Assembly: GCA_965206975.1 (NCBI GenBank)
Contig: OZ242253.1
Span: 3,162,001-3,226,000, forward strand
DNA: 64,000 bases
Reading direction: 5' to 3'
DNA from: JAAXGI01 sp965206975
GTDB taxonomy: Bacteria; Gemmatimonadota; Gemmatimonadetes; Longimicrobiales; Gaopeijiaceae
The notes beneath the pieces are model-generated. The model did no database searches. It was not told where the DNA came from and saw only the letters and a program-made list of their open reading frames with translations. Made by a program: the position numbers and the translations under genes. Below are positions 45,010 to 53,934 of the stretch, one piece after another. The first letter of the stretch is position 1. The number at the start of each line of letters is the position of its first letter.

Positions 45010-46356
45010 TCAGAAGGCAGGCGGCTCGTGGGGTGGAACCGTGGGCTCGACGGCCGACGCCGCTGGCGTCCGCCGGGCCCGATAGATGACCGCTCCCACG
45101 AGGAGGGCCACGGTGCCCGCCACGAGATTGTTCAGCTCCGCGCTAGCGAGAAACACAAGGCATAGGGCGAGCGCCGCTGCCGGGACGGCGTAGCCTCCCG
45201 GGATCCGCATCGCCCCGGGCCGCTCGGAGAACCGCCTCCGGAGGATCGGAACGGCGGCTGCAGTGCCGACGTACGTGGCCAGGCGGGCGACGATCGAAAG
45301 CATGGCCAGCCCGACGAACGTTCCCGAGAGCGCGAGTATGAGCGCGATTCCCGATTGGAGCACGATGGCCGCCGCAGGCGTGCGGTAGCCCGGGTGCACC
45401 CGGGCGAGCGCGGCGGGTCCAAAACCGTCCTGAGCCAACGCAAACAGGTATCGCGGGCCTACGAGAGTCGTGTTCCCGACGTTTCCCCCGATCGAGAGCA
45501 TGGCTCCCAGGCTCATCAGGACTGCGGCCCATCCACCGATGAACAGCATGGCCGAGTCCGCGAGCGGGGACGCGGAGTCCGCGAGCCCGGGGAGCGTCCC
45601 CAGGGCCACGAGCTGGACCAACACGTAGAGGGTCGTGATCAACCCGATCATGACGAACAGCGCGAAAGGAACGTCACGCTGCGGGTGCTTGTACTCGCCC
45701 GCTGCTGCCGCCGTGTTCTCGAACCCGGCGTAGGCAAAGAGGAGGAGGAGCGCGGCTTCACCGAACACCGAGGGATCGGGCACCTTGGTCACGGCTACCC
45801 GTGCCCAGTCTACGGAGAAGAGGCCCACCGAAATGAACAGGAGGAGGGGGAGCGTCTTCACGATCACGAGGCCGACCGCGACCCGGGCTCCCGCCCTGAC
45901 TCCCAGGACGTTGATCCAGGTCAGGATGATCAGAGGCACGGCAATGACCAAGGCGCGGGGCCACCCGGCGCCGGCCGCGGGCCAGAGGAAGCTGGTGGCC
46001 AGCGCGAACCCCGCGGAAAGCGAAGCCACGGACGCGATCCGTGCGAGCCACGTCATCCAGCCCACCTCGAACCCCGCGAACGCGCCAAAGGCTTCCCGCG
46101 TGTACAGGTACGCGCCTCCGGGCTCGTCGAAGTAACTCGAAGCTTCCGCGAAGCAGAGGACGAGAAGCGCGACCGCCATGCCGGCCAGGGCGACCGCCCA
46201 CACGCTCGCCGGCCCCAGGAGCGCAGCGGCCGCGGCGGGGAGCAGGTAGACACCGCTACCGATCACGTCGTTCAAGGCGAGGCCCACGATCTGCCAGCGG
46301 GAGACGGCCCGAACCAGCGTGGGACTCGAGTTCGAGGGCAGGCCCGCTACGGACAT
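45010..46356 (-). CDS. APC-family amino acid permease
   Basis: A 448-residue, ~12-helix inner-membrane transporter of the amino acid-polyamine-organocation family. The conserved TM1 motif is GLALNDVIGSGVYLLPAAAA; TM2-3 has EASSYFDEPGGAYLYTREAF; TM6 has FAYAGFENTAAAAGEYKHPQ, and TM8 surroundings GGNVGNTTLVGPRYLFALAQ. The substrate cannot be read from sequence; close relatives are broad amino-acid or basic-amine transporters. It stands at the boundary where the mobile region returns to core-like genes. Confidence 0.88.
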   Translation of the reverse strand: MSVAGLPSNSSPTLVRAVSRWQIVGLALNDVIGSGVYLLPAAAAALLGPASVWAVALAGMAVALLVLCFAEASSYFDEPGGAYLYTREAFGAFAGFEVGWMTWLARIASVASLSAGFALATSFLWPAAGAGWPRALVIAVPLIILTWINVLGVRAGARVAVGLVIVKTLPLLLFISVGLFSVDWARVAVTKVPDPSVFGEAALLLLFAYAGFENTAAAAGEYKHPQRDVPFALFVMIGLITTLYVLVQLVALGTLPGLADSASPLADSAMLFIGGWAAVLMSLGAMLSIGGNVGNTTLVGPRYLFALAQDGFGPAALARVHPGYRTPAAAIVLQSGIALILALSGTFVGLAMLSIVARLATYVGTAAAVPILRRRFSERPGAMRIPGGYAVPAAALALCLVFLASAELNNLVAGTVALLVGAVIYRARRTPAASAVEPTVPPHEPPAF

Positions 46357-46411
46357 CGGAGCTGTCGGATCTGAAGTGGGCGTAGGAGCCAGGTCATCGC
46401 CGAGGCCGGTC

Positions 46412-47206
46412 TCAGGAGTGGCCCGGGAGTGCCTGGTAGTATCCGTTCGCTCGCACCACGTGGACCAGCGTTCCGAAGAGCTCGCTCAACCGATCGCCGG
46501 TCAGGAGCTCCTCCTTCGTTCCCTCCCCGACGACACGACCCTCCTTGAGCAGCACGACGCGCTCGATCTCCGGCGGGATCTCGTGGATGTGGTGGGTGAC
46601 GAGAATGACCGTCTTCCCCGATCGCATGAGCTCGCGGACGAGCCTCAGGTACTGGAAGCAGGCCTGGAGGTCGAGGCCGCTCGTGGGCTCGTCCAGGACG
46701 AGCGCCTGCGGGTCGTGGACGAGGGCTCGCGCGAGCAAGAGACGCCGCTGTTCGCCCGTGGACATCTCTCCGTAGAGTTTCTCAGCCAGCGGCGTGAGGC
46801 CGAGTTGCTCGAGCACGTCCGCCACGCGCATGAGCTGTGCGTCCGTGAAGCGATGATGAGGCCAGACCCTGGGCGTCGAGTAGTAACCGGAGAGGGCGAC
46901 ATCCCGTCCGGTCACGTAGGCGAAGTAGGACGCCTGCAAATCCTGCGACACGATGCCAAGCCGGGTGCGGAGCTCCCAGACGTTCCACCGCTCCCTTCCG
47001 AAGAGGCGCATCGCGCTCCCCTCGCGGTGTTCCGGGAAGATCTCACGGGAGAGGAGCCGAAGGAGTGTGGTCTTGCCGGAGCCGTTGGGGCCGAGGATTA
47101 CCGTGCTCGAGCCGCTCGGGAGATCGAGGGAAAGGCCGTCGAAGACTCGCGTGCGGCCGCGCCACGCCGCGACGTTCCTTATCTCGATGGTGTTCTGCGT
47201 GGACAA
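46412..47206 (-). CDS. ABC transporter ATP-binding protein (ModF/YlmA-like)
   Basis: A single ABC domain: Walker A ILGPNGSGKTTLLRLLS, a Q-loop in VSQDLQASYFAYVTGRD, a variant signature MSTGEQRRLLLARALVHDPQ, Walker B ALVLDEPTSGLDLQA and the H-loop VTHHIHEIPPEIERV. The pattern resembles the ModF/YlmA group of stand-alone ATPases. No permease gene lies next to it, so the transported substrate is unknown. The start is uncertain: a TTG at 47206 precedes STQNTIEIRNVAAWRG directly; an ATG at 47269 and an open frame to 47449 are alternatives. Confidence 0.8.
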   Translation of the reverse strand: MSTQNTIEIRNVAAWRGRTRVFDGLSLDLPSGSSTVILGPNGSGKTTLLRLLSREIFPEHREGSAMRLFGRERWNVWELRTRLGIVSQDLQASYFAYVTGRDVALSGYYSTPRVWPHHRFTDAQLMRVADVLEQLGLTPLAEKLYGEMSTGEQRRLLLARALVHDPQALVLDEPTSGLDLQACFQYLRLVRELMRSGKTVILVTHHIHEIPPEIERVVLLKEGRVVGEGTKEELLTGDRLSELFGTLVHVVRANGYYQALPGHS

Positions 47207-47476
47207 GCGCTCGGGCTCCGCTGGCCTCCGGGTGATCGAAGAAGCACGTCCCGCGCGGGACGGTATCATGCCGTAAGGACGGCGTCCAGCAGACGCCCGC
47301 GGAGAAGGCCACCGCCGCCGCGACCCGGCCGCCTCGGAGTCCCGGAGCTCAGCGGAGATCCTCATCGCCCGCTCCGGATCTGCGGATGCCAGGGCGCCTC
47401 GGCCAGGCTCCCCCGCGCGGGCGGGGGCGGAAGAATGAAACACCGCCACCTGAACTGCGGCCTTCGCCCGCTGCGT

Positions 47477-48181
47477 CTAACCCTCGCCCCGGTCCATGCT
47501 CAGCATGAGCGCACGAGCCAGCCGCGCGTCCGCCAGGGCCCGATGTAGTTCACCCACGGCGATGCCCTCTCGCTCGCAAGCTTCGGCCAGCTTGACCCAC
47601 CGGCCTCCATCGGCGTAGCCGCGCATGAGGCATCGCCAGTCCACCCCAGGCAGCTCGAGCCCGTAGCGCTCGGCCGTCACTTCCAGTAGCCGCCGATCAA
47701 AGTCAGCGTTGTATGCGAGTACTTGGTCCGCCTCGCCAAGAATACGAGCTACCGTGCTGTGATGGCTCGGCCACGGCTGTGCCCCGAGGCGCTCTAGTGC
47801 GGCCCGCGTCAGGCCGTGCACGGCCGAGGCCGCACGCGGAATGGGCCCTTCGGGGAGAACCAGGCCATCGTACAGGACTTCGTCCGTCTCTGCGTCGACG
47901 ATAGCAACCTCCACCACTTCGGAACGAGGACCGAAGCCGGTTGTCTCGGTATCGATCACGATACGTTGCCCAGGCTTCTTCCCCCCGCCTGCGTACGGCT
48001 TCGAGAGCGGGGGGGACCCACCTCTCTGGGGCTCGCGCGCCGGGCCAGCGTCCTCGCCTTTCGGGGACGTACGTACGGCACTGCCGGTCCCCCGCATGAC
48101 GTTGACAGCCCAACCGACGGCCGCCAGAAGAACCGCCAGGAGTACGACCACGATCACGATGGTCAGAAGAACGTCCAGCAT
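47477..48181 (-). CDS. membrane-anchored DnaQ-like 3'-5' exonuclease
   Basis: The N-terminus is a single transmembrane helix (LLTIVIVVVLLAVLLAAVGW) followed by a Pro/Gly-rich linker. Then a complete DEDDh exonuclease: RIVIDTETTGFGPRSEVVEV (ExoI, D and E), LAYNADFDRRLLEV (ExoII, D) and GELHRALADARLARALML (ExoIII, H and D). It resembles the DNA polymerase III epsilon-like exonucleases but is tethered to the membrane and has no polymerase-binding tail. The substrate (DNA or RNA) is unknown. Starts at the ATG at 48181. Confidence 0.82.
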   Translation of the reverse strand: MLDVLLTIVIVVVLLAVLLAAVGWAVNVMRGTGSAVRTSPKGEDAGPAREPQRGGSPPLSKPYAGGGKKPGQRIVIDTETTGFGPRSEVVEVAIVDAETDEVLYDGLVLPEGPIPRAASAVHGLTRAALERLGAQPWPSHHSTVARILGEADQVLAYNADFDRRLLEVTAERYGLELPGVDWRCLMRGYADGGRWVKLAEACEREGIAVGELHRALADARLARALMLSMDRGEG

Positions 48182-48730
48182 GTCTCGATTGCCCCCTTCG
48201 AGGAACGGCGCCGGCTACCCCACAGCCCCAGTTGCACCGGTCCCGATATACCGGACGAAAGGCGACGCAGCCGGCGCTTGACCACGGTGTTGCGAACTAT
48301 TGGACACGACGGTCGCACCACCGCATTTGTCCACCGATGTCGACATCTTCAGCAGTCCGGGACCGATTCGCTGATCCGGTTCGCTCAGGTACCGAGACCC
48401 GCCTCCGTGCCGGCCCGGTGCGAGAGCCGGCGGCACGCCACCAGCCACCCGGTACGTCGGATCGCATGCGGAGGGCCAACGTACCCAACTGCTCAACACA
48501 AATGAAGTTGTCCAGCTTGGTAGCACATGATCGGTCCGGTTCGCGGTCGGCGCTCCTAGAGGCGAGTGAAGCGAGGAGGACAGACTGCGGCTCTTAGCGC
48601 GGAAGCGTACCCAAACGTCCTCCGACTGAGTAGCTTTCCCGCAGTCTAGACGACCACCTACGGGTTCCGCCTCACTGGCGGCCCGGCCCATCCCTCGGGC
48701 GGGAGTCTCAGGCACGGAGGATCAATCTGC
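48182..48730. other. divergent intergenic region
   Basis: 549 bases between the minus-strand exonuclease gene and the plus-strand DUF5916 gene. It should hold both promoters; I could not identify convincing boxes, RNA genes or repeats. Confidence 0.4.
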
Positions 48731-51118
48731 ATGCCGAATCGGAACGCGATCCGAGCCCTCGGCCAAGGGGTCTCCGTCCTCCTGCTGACCGGCCTCCCCC
48801 GCCCTGCGGGGGCTCAGATCCCGCTTCTGCCAGGGGGGGAAGGCGAAGGAGGCAATTCCCCGTCCGCGATATGGCCCCCGCCTCCCGCGTCCGGCGACGC
48901 TGTGCGCCGCGACGAGGGCGGCGCGGCGACGGTGCGGGCCTTTCGGGTCCCCGAGCCGCTCGACATCGACGGCAACCTAGATGAGGCTTTCTACCAGGCG
49001 ACTCCCTCCGTCTCCGATTTCATTCAGAGCGTCCCGATCGAGGGTGCCGCGCCGAGTGAACGCACGGAAGCCTGGATCGGCTTCGACGACTCGAATGTCT
49101 ACGTCTCGGCCCGCATGTGGGACTCGGCGCCCGAGAGCGAGTGGGTGGCCAGCGAACTGGTACGGGACGCGCGCGCGATCCGGTCGAACGACCACTTCGG
49201 CGTCTTTCTGGACACCTTCTTCGACCGCAGGAACTCCGCGGTCATCTACGTGAACCCGCTTGGCGGGTTCAACGACATGCAGATCACGAACGAGGGGAGT
49301 CCGAACCGGGACTGGAACCCGGTGCTGAACATCCGGACAGGACGCTTCGAGGGCGGGTGGACGGTCGAGATCGCGATTCCCTTCCGGGCGCTCCGCTACC
49401 GGTCCGGGACCGATCAGGTCTGGGGGATCCAGCTCAGGCGCAACGTCATGCGCCTGAACGAGTGGCACCATCTCACCTACCTGCCCCTCTCCGTGGCGGG
49501 AAACGGTTCGCAGGGCGTCTTCCGCGTCTCCATGTACGGGACCCTCGTCGGGATCGAGGCGCCGCCCGCGAGCCGGAACCTGGAGGTCAAGCCCTACGCG
49601 ATCTCCGGCATCAATACGGATCTCACGGCCGACCCCGCCGTCTCGAATGCCGGTCACTGGGACGCGGGGCTCGACGTCAAGTACGGCATCACGGAGAACC
49701 TCACGGCCGATCTCACCTTCAATACCGACTTCGCCCAGGTCGAGGTTGACGAGCAGCAGGTGAATCTGACCCGGTTCAGCCTCTTCTTCCCCGAGAAGCG
49801 GGAGTTCTTCCTCGAGGGGCGCGGGATCTTCGATTTCGGCCGCGGCGGTAACTTCGGCGGAGGATTCCCCGGCGGCGGTGGCGGCGGTCCCGGAGGCGGC
49901 GGTGGTGGGCGTGGGGGCGGCGGTGCCCCGACGCTATTCTACAGCCGCCAGATCGGCCTTCAGGACGGGGAGCAGGTCCCGATCCTCGGGGGAGGAAAAA
50001 TCACCGGCAAGGTGGGATCGTTCGACGTCGGGGCCGTGGCGATCCAGACGGATGACGCCCCCGGCGCCGAATCGACGAACTTTTCCGTCCTCAGGCTTCG
50101 GAGGGATGTCTTCACCCGAAGCAGCATCGGCGTCCTCTTCGAGAACCGCTCGAATTCGGCCGTGGCGGAGACGGGTTCCAACCAGGCGTACGGACTCGAT
50201 GCGACCCTCGCCTTCTTCGACAACCTGAGCTTTGTCACGTCCTACGCGAAGACCCGGACGGACGCTCTCGACGGGAACGACGAGAGCTACCAGGGCCAGT
50301 TCAACTACAGCGCCGACCTGTGGGGCGTGCGGGCGAGTCACCTCCTCGTGGGCGACGACTTCAATCCGGAGATCGGATTCGTCCGCCGAAGGGGATTTCG
50401 GCAGAGCTCGCTCTCGGGCCGCTTCAGCCCCCGCCCCGCCTCGATCGAGGCGATCCGAAGAATCACCCTCCAGGCGAACGTCGGCTACGTCGAGAATGAG
50501 CGGCTCGGGTTCGTGGAGAGCCGGAACCGGAACGGGCTCCTCCAGGTCGAATTGGAGAATGGGGACTTCTTCGACGTCCGGTACGCGGATACCTACGAGA
50601 ACCTGTTCGAGGAGACGAGCATTTCCGGCGCCCTGATCCCCGGCGGGCGCTACCCGTTCCAGGATCTTCAGGTGCGCTACGGCTTCGGTCCGCAGCGTCC
50701 CATCTCCGGGAGCGTATCCGTGAAGGCGGGAGAATTCTATTCGGGAGACCTCCGCTCCATCGGTCTCGGCGGAGCCCGAGTCGAGGTCCTGCCCCAGCTG
50801 ACGCTCGAACCGAGCATCGAGTTCAACTGGGTCGACCTGCCCGAGCTGCAGACGCGCGCGGGTGAGTTCAACCAGCACGTGGCCCGGATGCGGACGACAT
50901 ACAGCCTGAGCCCACGCACCTTCGTGAGCGGGCTTCTTCAGTACAACGCCGGGCGCGATACCTTCAGCGCGAATGTCCGGCTCCGTTGGGAGTGGGCCCC
51001 CGGGAGCGAGCTCTTCATCGTCTATACGGAGGATCGGGAGACGGACGTACTCGACCGCTGGTCGGATCTATCTACCCGGGGCTTCGTCATCAAGGTGAAT
51101 CGACTCCTTCAGCTATGA
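48731..51118 (+). CDS. DUF5916 outer-membrane protein with CBM9-like domain
   Basis: 795 residues with a signal peptide (SVLLLTGLPRPAGAQIP). Residues ~60-270 form a CBM9-like beta sandwich (VPEPLDIDGNLDEAFYQATP; DDSNVYVSARMWDSAPES). The rest is a predicted 16-or-more-strand barrel of DUF5916 (FFPEKREFFLEGRGIFDFG; final strand ending in an aromatic/hydrophobic RLLQL). A poly-Gly insert (~35 residues, about residues 375-400) lies between the two. The family is abundant in Bacteroidota and Gemmatimonadota and presumed to be an outer-membrane surface protein, perhaps glycan-binding. Function not established. Confidence 0.85.
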   Translation: MPNRNAIRALGQGVSVLLLTGLPRPAGAQIPLLPGGEGEGGNSPSAIWPPPPASGDAVRRDEGGAATVRAFRVPEPLDIDGNLDEAFYQATPSVSDFIQSVPIEGAAPSERTEAWIGFDDSNVYVSARMWDSAPESEWVASELVRDARAIRSNDHFGVFLDTFFDRRNSAVIYVNPLGGFNDMQITNEGSPNRDWNPVLNIRTGRFEGGWTVEIAIPFRALRYRSGTDQVWGIQLRRNVMRLNEWHHLTYLPLSVAGNGSQGVFRVSMYGTLVGIEAPPASRNLEVKPYAISGINTDLTADPAVSNAGHWDAGLDVKYGITENLTADLTFNTDFAQVEVDEQQVNLTRFSLFFPEKREFFLEGRGIFDFGRGGNFGGGFPGGGGGGPGGGGGGRGGGGAPTLFYSRQIGLQDGEQVPILGGGKITGKVGSFDVGAVAIQTDDAPGAESTNFSVLRLRRDVFTRSSIGVLFENRSNSAVAETGSNQAYGLDATLAFFDNLSFVTSYAKTRTDALDGNDESYQGQFNYSADLWGVRASHLLVGDDFNPEIGFVRRRGFRQSSLSGRFSPRPASIEAIRRITLQANVGYVENERLGFVESRNRNGLLQVELENGDFFDVRYADTYENLFEETSISGALIPGGRYPFQDLQVRYGFGPQRPISGSVSVKAGEFYSGDLRSIGLGGARVEVLPQLTLEPSIEFNWVDLPELQTRAGEFNQHVARMRTTYSLSPRTFVSGLLQYNAGRDTFSANVRLRWEWAPGSELFIVYTEDRETDVLDRWSDLSTRGFVIKVNRLLQL

Positions 51119-51678
51119 CCCATGGCAGTCGTCATGCGGGCGTATCCACCTCCCGCCACGACGACCGTCCAGTGTCCCGGCCGCCGGCATGGAGACGGCC
51201 GCACCGCTCAAGCCGCCGGACGATGACAGGGTTGTCTGCTCGCGAGGCCGCGTCTCCCGCGGCCGACAGCCCGGAGTACCCCGAGGTTTCGTCGCTCCCT
51301 GCCCTGCCGGCATCGTTGACGCGCGCTGTCTCGGGGTGCCCTTCCTTTCAGCTGGGATGGCCCCCGAGCTGCCCGGGCCGGACACGGGAACCGCCCGGCG
51401 GCCCGCGCGGGGCACGCCCCGCGCGGGGCACGGCCCTATGCGCGTCCGGTCGCGCCTGTCCGGTGCACCTGGGCGTACCGGCGATGGTCCGCAGACCCGC
51501 GTGCGAGGCAGGTGCGCGCGGCAGGAGTGACGCGGCTTGGCCGTCCCGATCTCCGGAGCGGCGGCCCCGGCCATCGGCCTGCGGACCGGAGCAGAGTGTC
51601 CGCCGGGAACGCCGGACGGCCCTCCTCCGGCGATCCGGCCGCCGCACGCACCCTCGCCGGTGGCGGCATGACCCTGTC
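51119..51678. other. intergenic region without recognisable content
   Basis: 560 bases between the DUF5916 gene and the McrA-like nuclease. The open frames here have Arg/Pro-rich, non-gene-like translations. No RNA gene, repeat or insertion end was recognised. Confidence 0.4.
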
Positions 51679-52032
51679 GTGAACGCAGCCGAACTCCGCG
51701 CCCGCTTCGCTGGCCTCCGTGTCTGGAAGAGCGGCGACCGCCGCGCGCCCCACAAGCCACTCCTTGCCCTCTGGGCGATCGGCCGGTGTCTCCGGGCCGA
51801 GCCCCGGATGGCACCCTTCGAGGAGGTCTGCTGCGAGGTCAGGGCCCTCCTGGAGCGCTTTGGCCCGCCGCGCAAGGTCATCCATCCGGAGTTTCCCTTC
51901 CAACACCTTGAGACCGACGGCCTATGGGAAGTCCGGGGCAGCGGCCCTGTTGCCAGGGGCCGAGGCGGCCACATGCTCGTGAGTTCGCTCCGCCGCACGG
52001 ATGCCCGCGGAGGATTTCCGGAGGGTGTTTGA
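51679..52032 (+). CDS. McrA-like (phosphorothioation/modification-dependent) HNH restriction enzyme, N-terminal part
   Basis: From a GTG at 51679: NAAELRARFAGLRVWKSGDR, RAPHKPLLALWAIGRCLRAE, then GPPRKVIHPEFPFQHLETDG. This is the sulfur-binding-domain-type N-terminus of ScoMcrA-like type IV restriction enzymes, which recognise phosphorothioated DNA. The frame ends at a TGA (52030-52032) directly after RGGFPEGV. The C-terminal HNH part continues one base out of phase; dropping one T of TTT (52028-52030) joins them. The two frames overlap because of this shift. Confidence 0.7.
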   Translation: MNAAELRARFAGLRVWKSGDRRAPHKPLLALWAIGRCLRAEPRMAPFEEVCCEVRALLERFGPPRKVIHPEFPFQHLETDGLWEVRGSGPVARGRGGHMLVSSLRRTDARGGFPEGV

Positions 52033-52597
52033 GGCGCTGCGATCCGACCGGGCGCTGACCCTCGAAATTGCCGACATGCTGCTCGGTGCCCACTTCCCGG
52101 CCACGCGCCACGCCAACCTGCTCGAGGCCGTAGGCATCGAGGCCGCCTACGGGACGGACTTCGCCCGGCTGGATGCACCTCGGTACGCGTACGTCCGACG
52201 CAGGGTTCGCCGGGCACGTTTCTCTCGAGAGGTGCTTGCAGCCTATGGGCAGCGGTGTGCGGTGTGCGCCTATGCCGTGCGCTTGGCCGACGATCCCGTT
52301 GGTCTCGAGGGCGCGCACATCCGGTGGCACTGCGCCGAGGGACCGGATGAGGTGCGAAACGGGCTGGCGCTGTGTGCGTTGCACCACAGCCTCTTCGACG
52401 CGGGAGCGTTCACCCTGGATGTAGACCTGAGGATCCACGTAGCAGACCGGATCGGCGGCTATGGGTTCGAGGACTCGCTCGAGCGCTACGCCCGCCGCGA
52501 AGCGATTCTTCCCTCAGTCGTCGCCGAGCAGCCCGCGGAACTGTTCCTGGCATGGCATCGTCGAGAGGTATTTGTCTCGGCTGCGGAGCGGCACTGA
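52001..52597 (+). CDS. McrA-like HNH restriction enzyme, C-terminal part
   Basis: Continues the protein begun at 51679: VFEALRSDRALTLEIADMLL, GAHFPATRHANLLEAVGIEA, then the HNH nuclease. The latter has a Cys pair in GQRCAVCAYAVRL, EGAHIRWHCAEGPDEVRNGL (catalytic His region) and ALCALHHSLFDAGAFTLD. The tail LFLAWHRREVFVSAAERH is also family-typical. The ATG at 52001 is artificial; the true start is the GTG at 51679. With the frameshift, the reconstructed enzyme is ~305 residues, a normal size for this family. Confidence 0.75.
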   Translation: MPAEDFRRVFEALRSDRALTLEIADMLLGAHFPATRHANLLEAVGIEAAYGTDFARLDAPRYAYVRRRVRRARFSREVLAAYGQRCAVCAYAVRLADDPVGLEGAHIRWHCAEGPDEVRNGLALCALHHSLFDAGAFTLDVDLRIHVADRIGGYGFEDSLERYARREAILPSVVAEQPAELFLAWHRREVFVSAAERH

Positions 52598-53091
52598 TGC
52601 TGCGGGCTGTCGGGCTACCTATGCCAGGGAGTGTGTGCGGCAGCCGTCAACAGCGATGGGCGCCGGGGATCAGGACCGCAGGATCCGAGCGCCACCAGCG
52701 CTCGGTGGAGATGCCTGGGAGCCGGTAGTCGCCGGGGCGCCGGGAGGCGGGCGAGCGCGACACCATCCGCTTGAGCTCACGGCCCCGGGGGCGAGGTCGG
52801 GCCTCCCCGGCGCCACCCCGAACTCAGCGACCGGCGCGCCGCGCCGCGCGCACGCCCTTCGCTCCGGACACCGTATCGACGGCCACATCGAGGTCGGGGA
52901 AGGCGGCACCGGCCAGGCACTCGCCGTCGGGTTCTCGAGCCCGGCCTCTACACAGCATTCGCGTTCCCCGCTGGTAGTCCAAGGCTCCCCTCGGCCCGCG
53001 AATACCGAGGCAGCCGCGGCCTCGGAATCCACCCGGAACGCGCCCCAGCCCTCTCCTCGGACGCTCCAGCATCAGTGGCCCCCCTCCACTA
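52598..53091. other. intergenic region without recognisable content
   Basis: 494 bases between the restriction-enzyme gene and the CDP-alcohol phosphotransferase gene (which ends at 53092 on the minus strand). No supported gene, RNA or repeat; translations of the open frames look random. Confidence 0.4.
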
Positions 53092-53916
53092 TCACCCGGT
53101 GTCTCCCCGGTGGCGATCGCCGCCCGCCCGCAGGTGGCTGTTCGCCGAAACACGACCCGACGTTGCCAGCGATGCCACATCCACCACAAAGGAATAGAGG
53201 AGGAGCGCCAACGCTCCCCCGGCGAGGAGGGACGCCAGTGACGGCCGGATCATCGGCAACAGACAGACGAGCAGCACGGTCCCCTGAATGACACAGACCG
53301 TCTTCCTTCGCTGGCTCTCGGGGAGCTCCCCCCGCAGGACAGGCCAGATCCATCCGGCGGCGACGAAGAGGTACCGGAGCCCGCCAACAGCGAGGATCCA
53401 AGCCCCCACCTTCCCGCCCTGCCACACCAGGACGGCGAGAACCAGGAGGAGCAACGCATCCACCTCCATATCGAGCCGGGCCCCGAAGCGCGATGTTTCC
53501 CCGCTCCGCCTTGCGATGTGCCCGTCCACGCCGTCGAGCACCATCGCGGCCGCCGACCACACGATGATCCACCAGGAGGCCCTGCCGGAGCCCGCCTCGT
53601 GGAGGACGAGGCCTGCCACCGCGAGTACCCAGGTGGCTCTGAGAAGCGTGATCCGGTTCGCGGTTCCGATGCCCGCCGCCCCCGTCGTCTCCGGGAGACC
53701 CATCGCCACCAGCGCGATCAGCCCGAGGTAGAGCGTCGCCACATGGAGGAGGTAGGTGGCCGGAAGCCCGAGGAGCCACCAAGTTGCACCGGCCACCGCG
53801 AGGAGGGAGAGAGCCGTGACTAAGAGATCGGGACCCAGGAGGCGCAGCCGTCCTGCGACGCCGCGAACTCCCCGCGGGCCTCTGGCCCCTTGGATCACCG
53901 GTGTCGACACGCCCAC
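53092..53916 (-). CDS. CDP-alcohol phosphatidyltransferase family protein
   Basis: An integral membrane enzyme with 6-8 predicted helices. The full CDP-alcohol phosphotransferase signature D-x2-DG-x2-AR-x8-G-x3-D-x3-D is present as DGVDGHIARRSGETSRF and GARLDMEVD, so it should be catalytically competent. It moves a phospho-alcohol from a CDP-linked donor onto an acceptor; neither partner can be told from sequence. It is divergent from the dehydrogenase-PTPS-glycosyltransferase genes and likely belongs to the same biosynthetic locus, perhaps attaching a product to a lipid or adding a polyol phosphate. Confidence 0.82.
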   Translation of the reverse strand: MGVSTPVIQGARGPRGVRGVAGRLRLLGPDLLVTALSLLAVAGATWWLLGLPATYLLHVATLYLGLIALVAMGLPETTGAAGIGTANRITLLRATWVLAVAGLVLHEAGSGRASWWIIVWSAAAMVLDGVDGHIARRSGETSRFGARLDMEVDALLLLVLAVLVWQGGKVGAWILAVGGLRYLFVAAGWIWPVLRGELPESQRRKTVCVIQGTVLLVCLLPMIRPSLASLLAGGALALLLYSFVVDVASLATSGRVSANSHLRAGGDRHRGDTG

Positions 53917-53934
53917 TCACCTGGCCGGAGGGAG

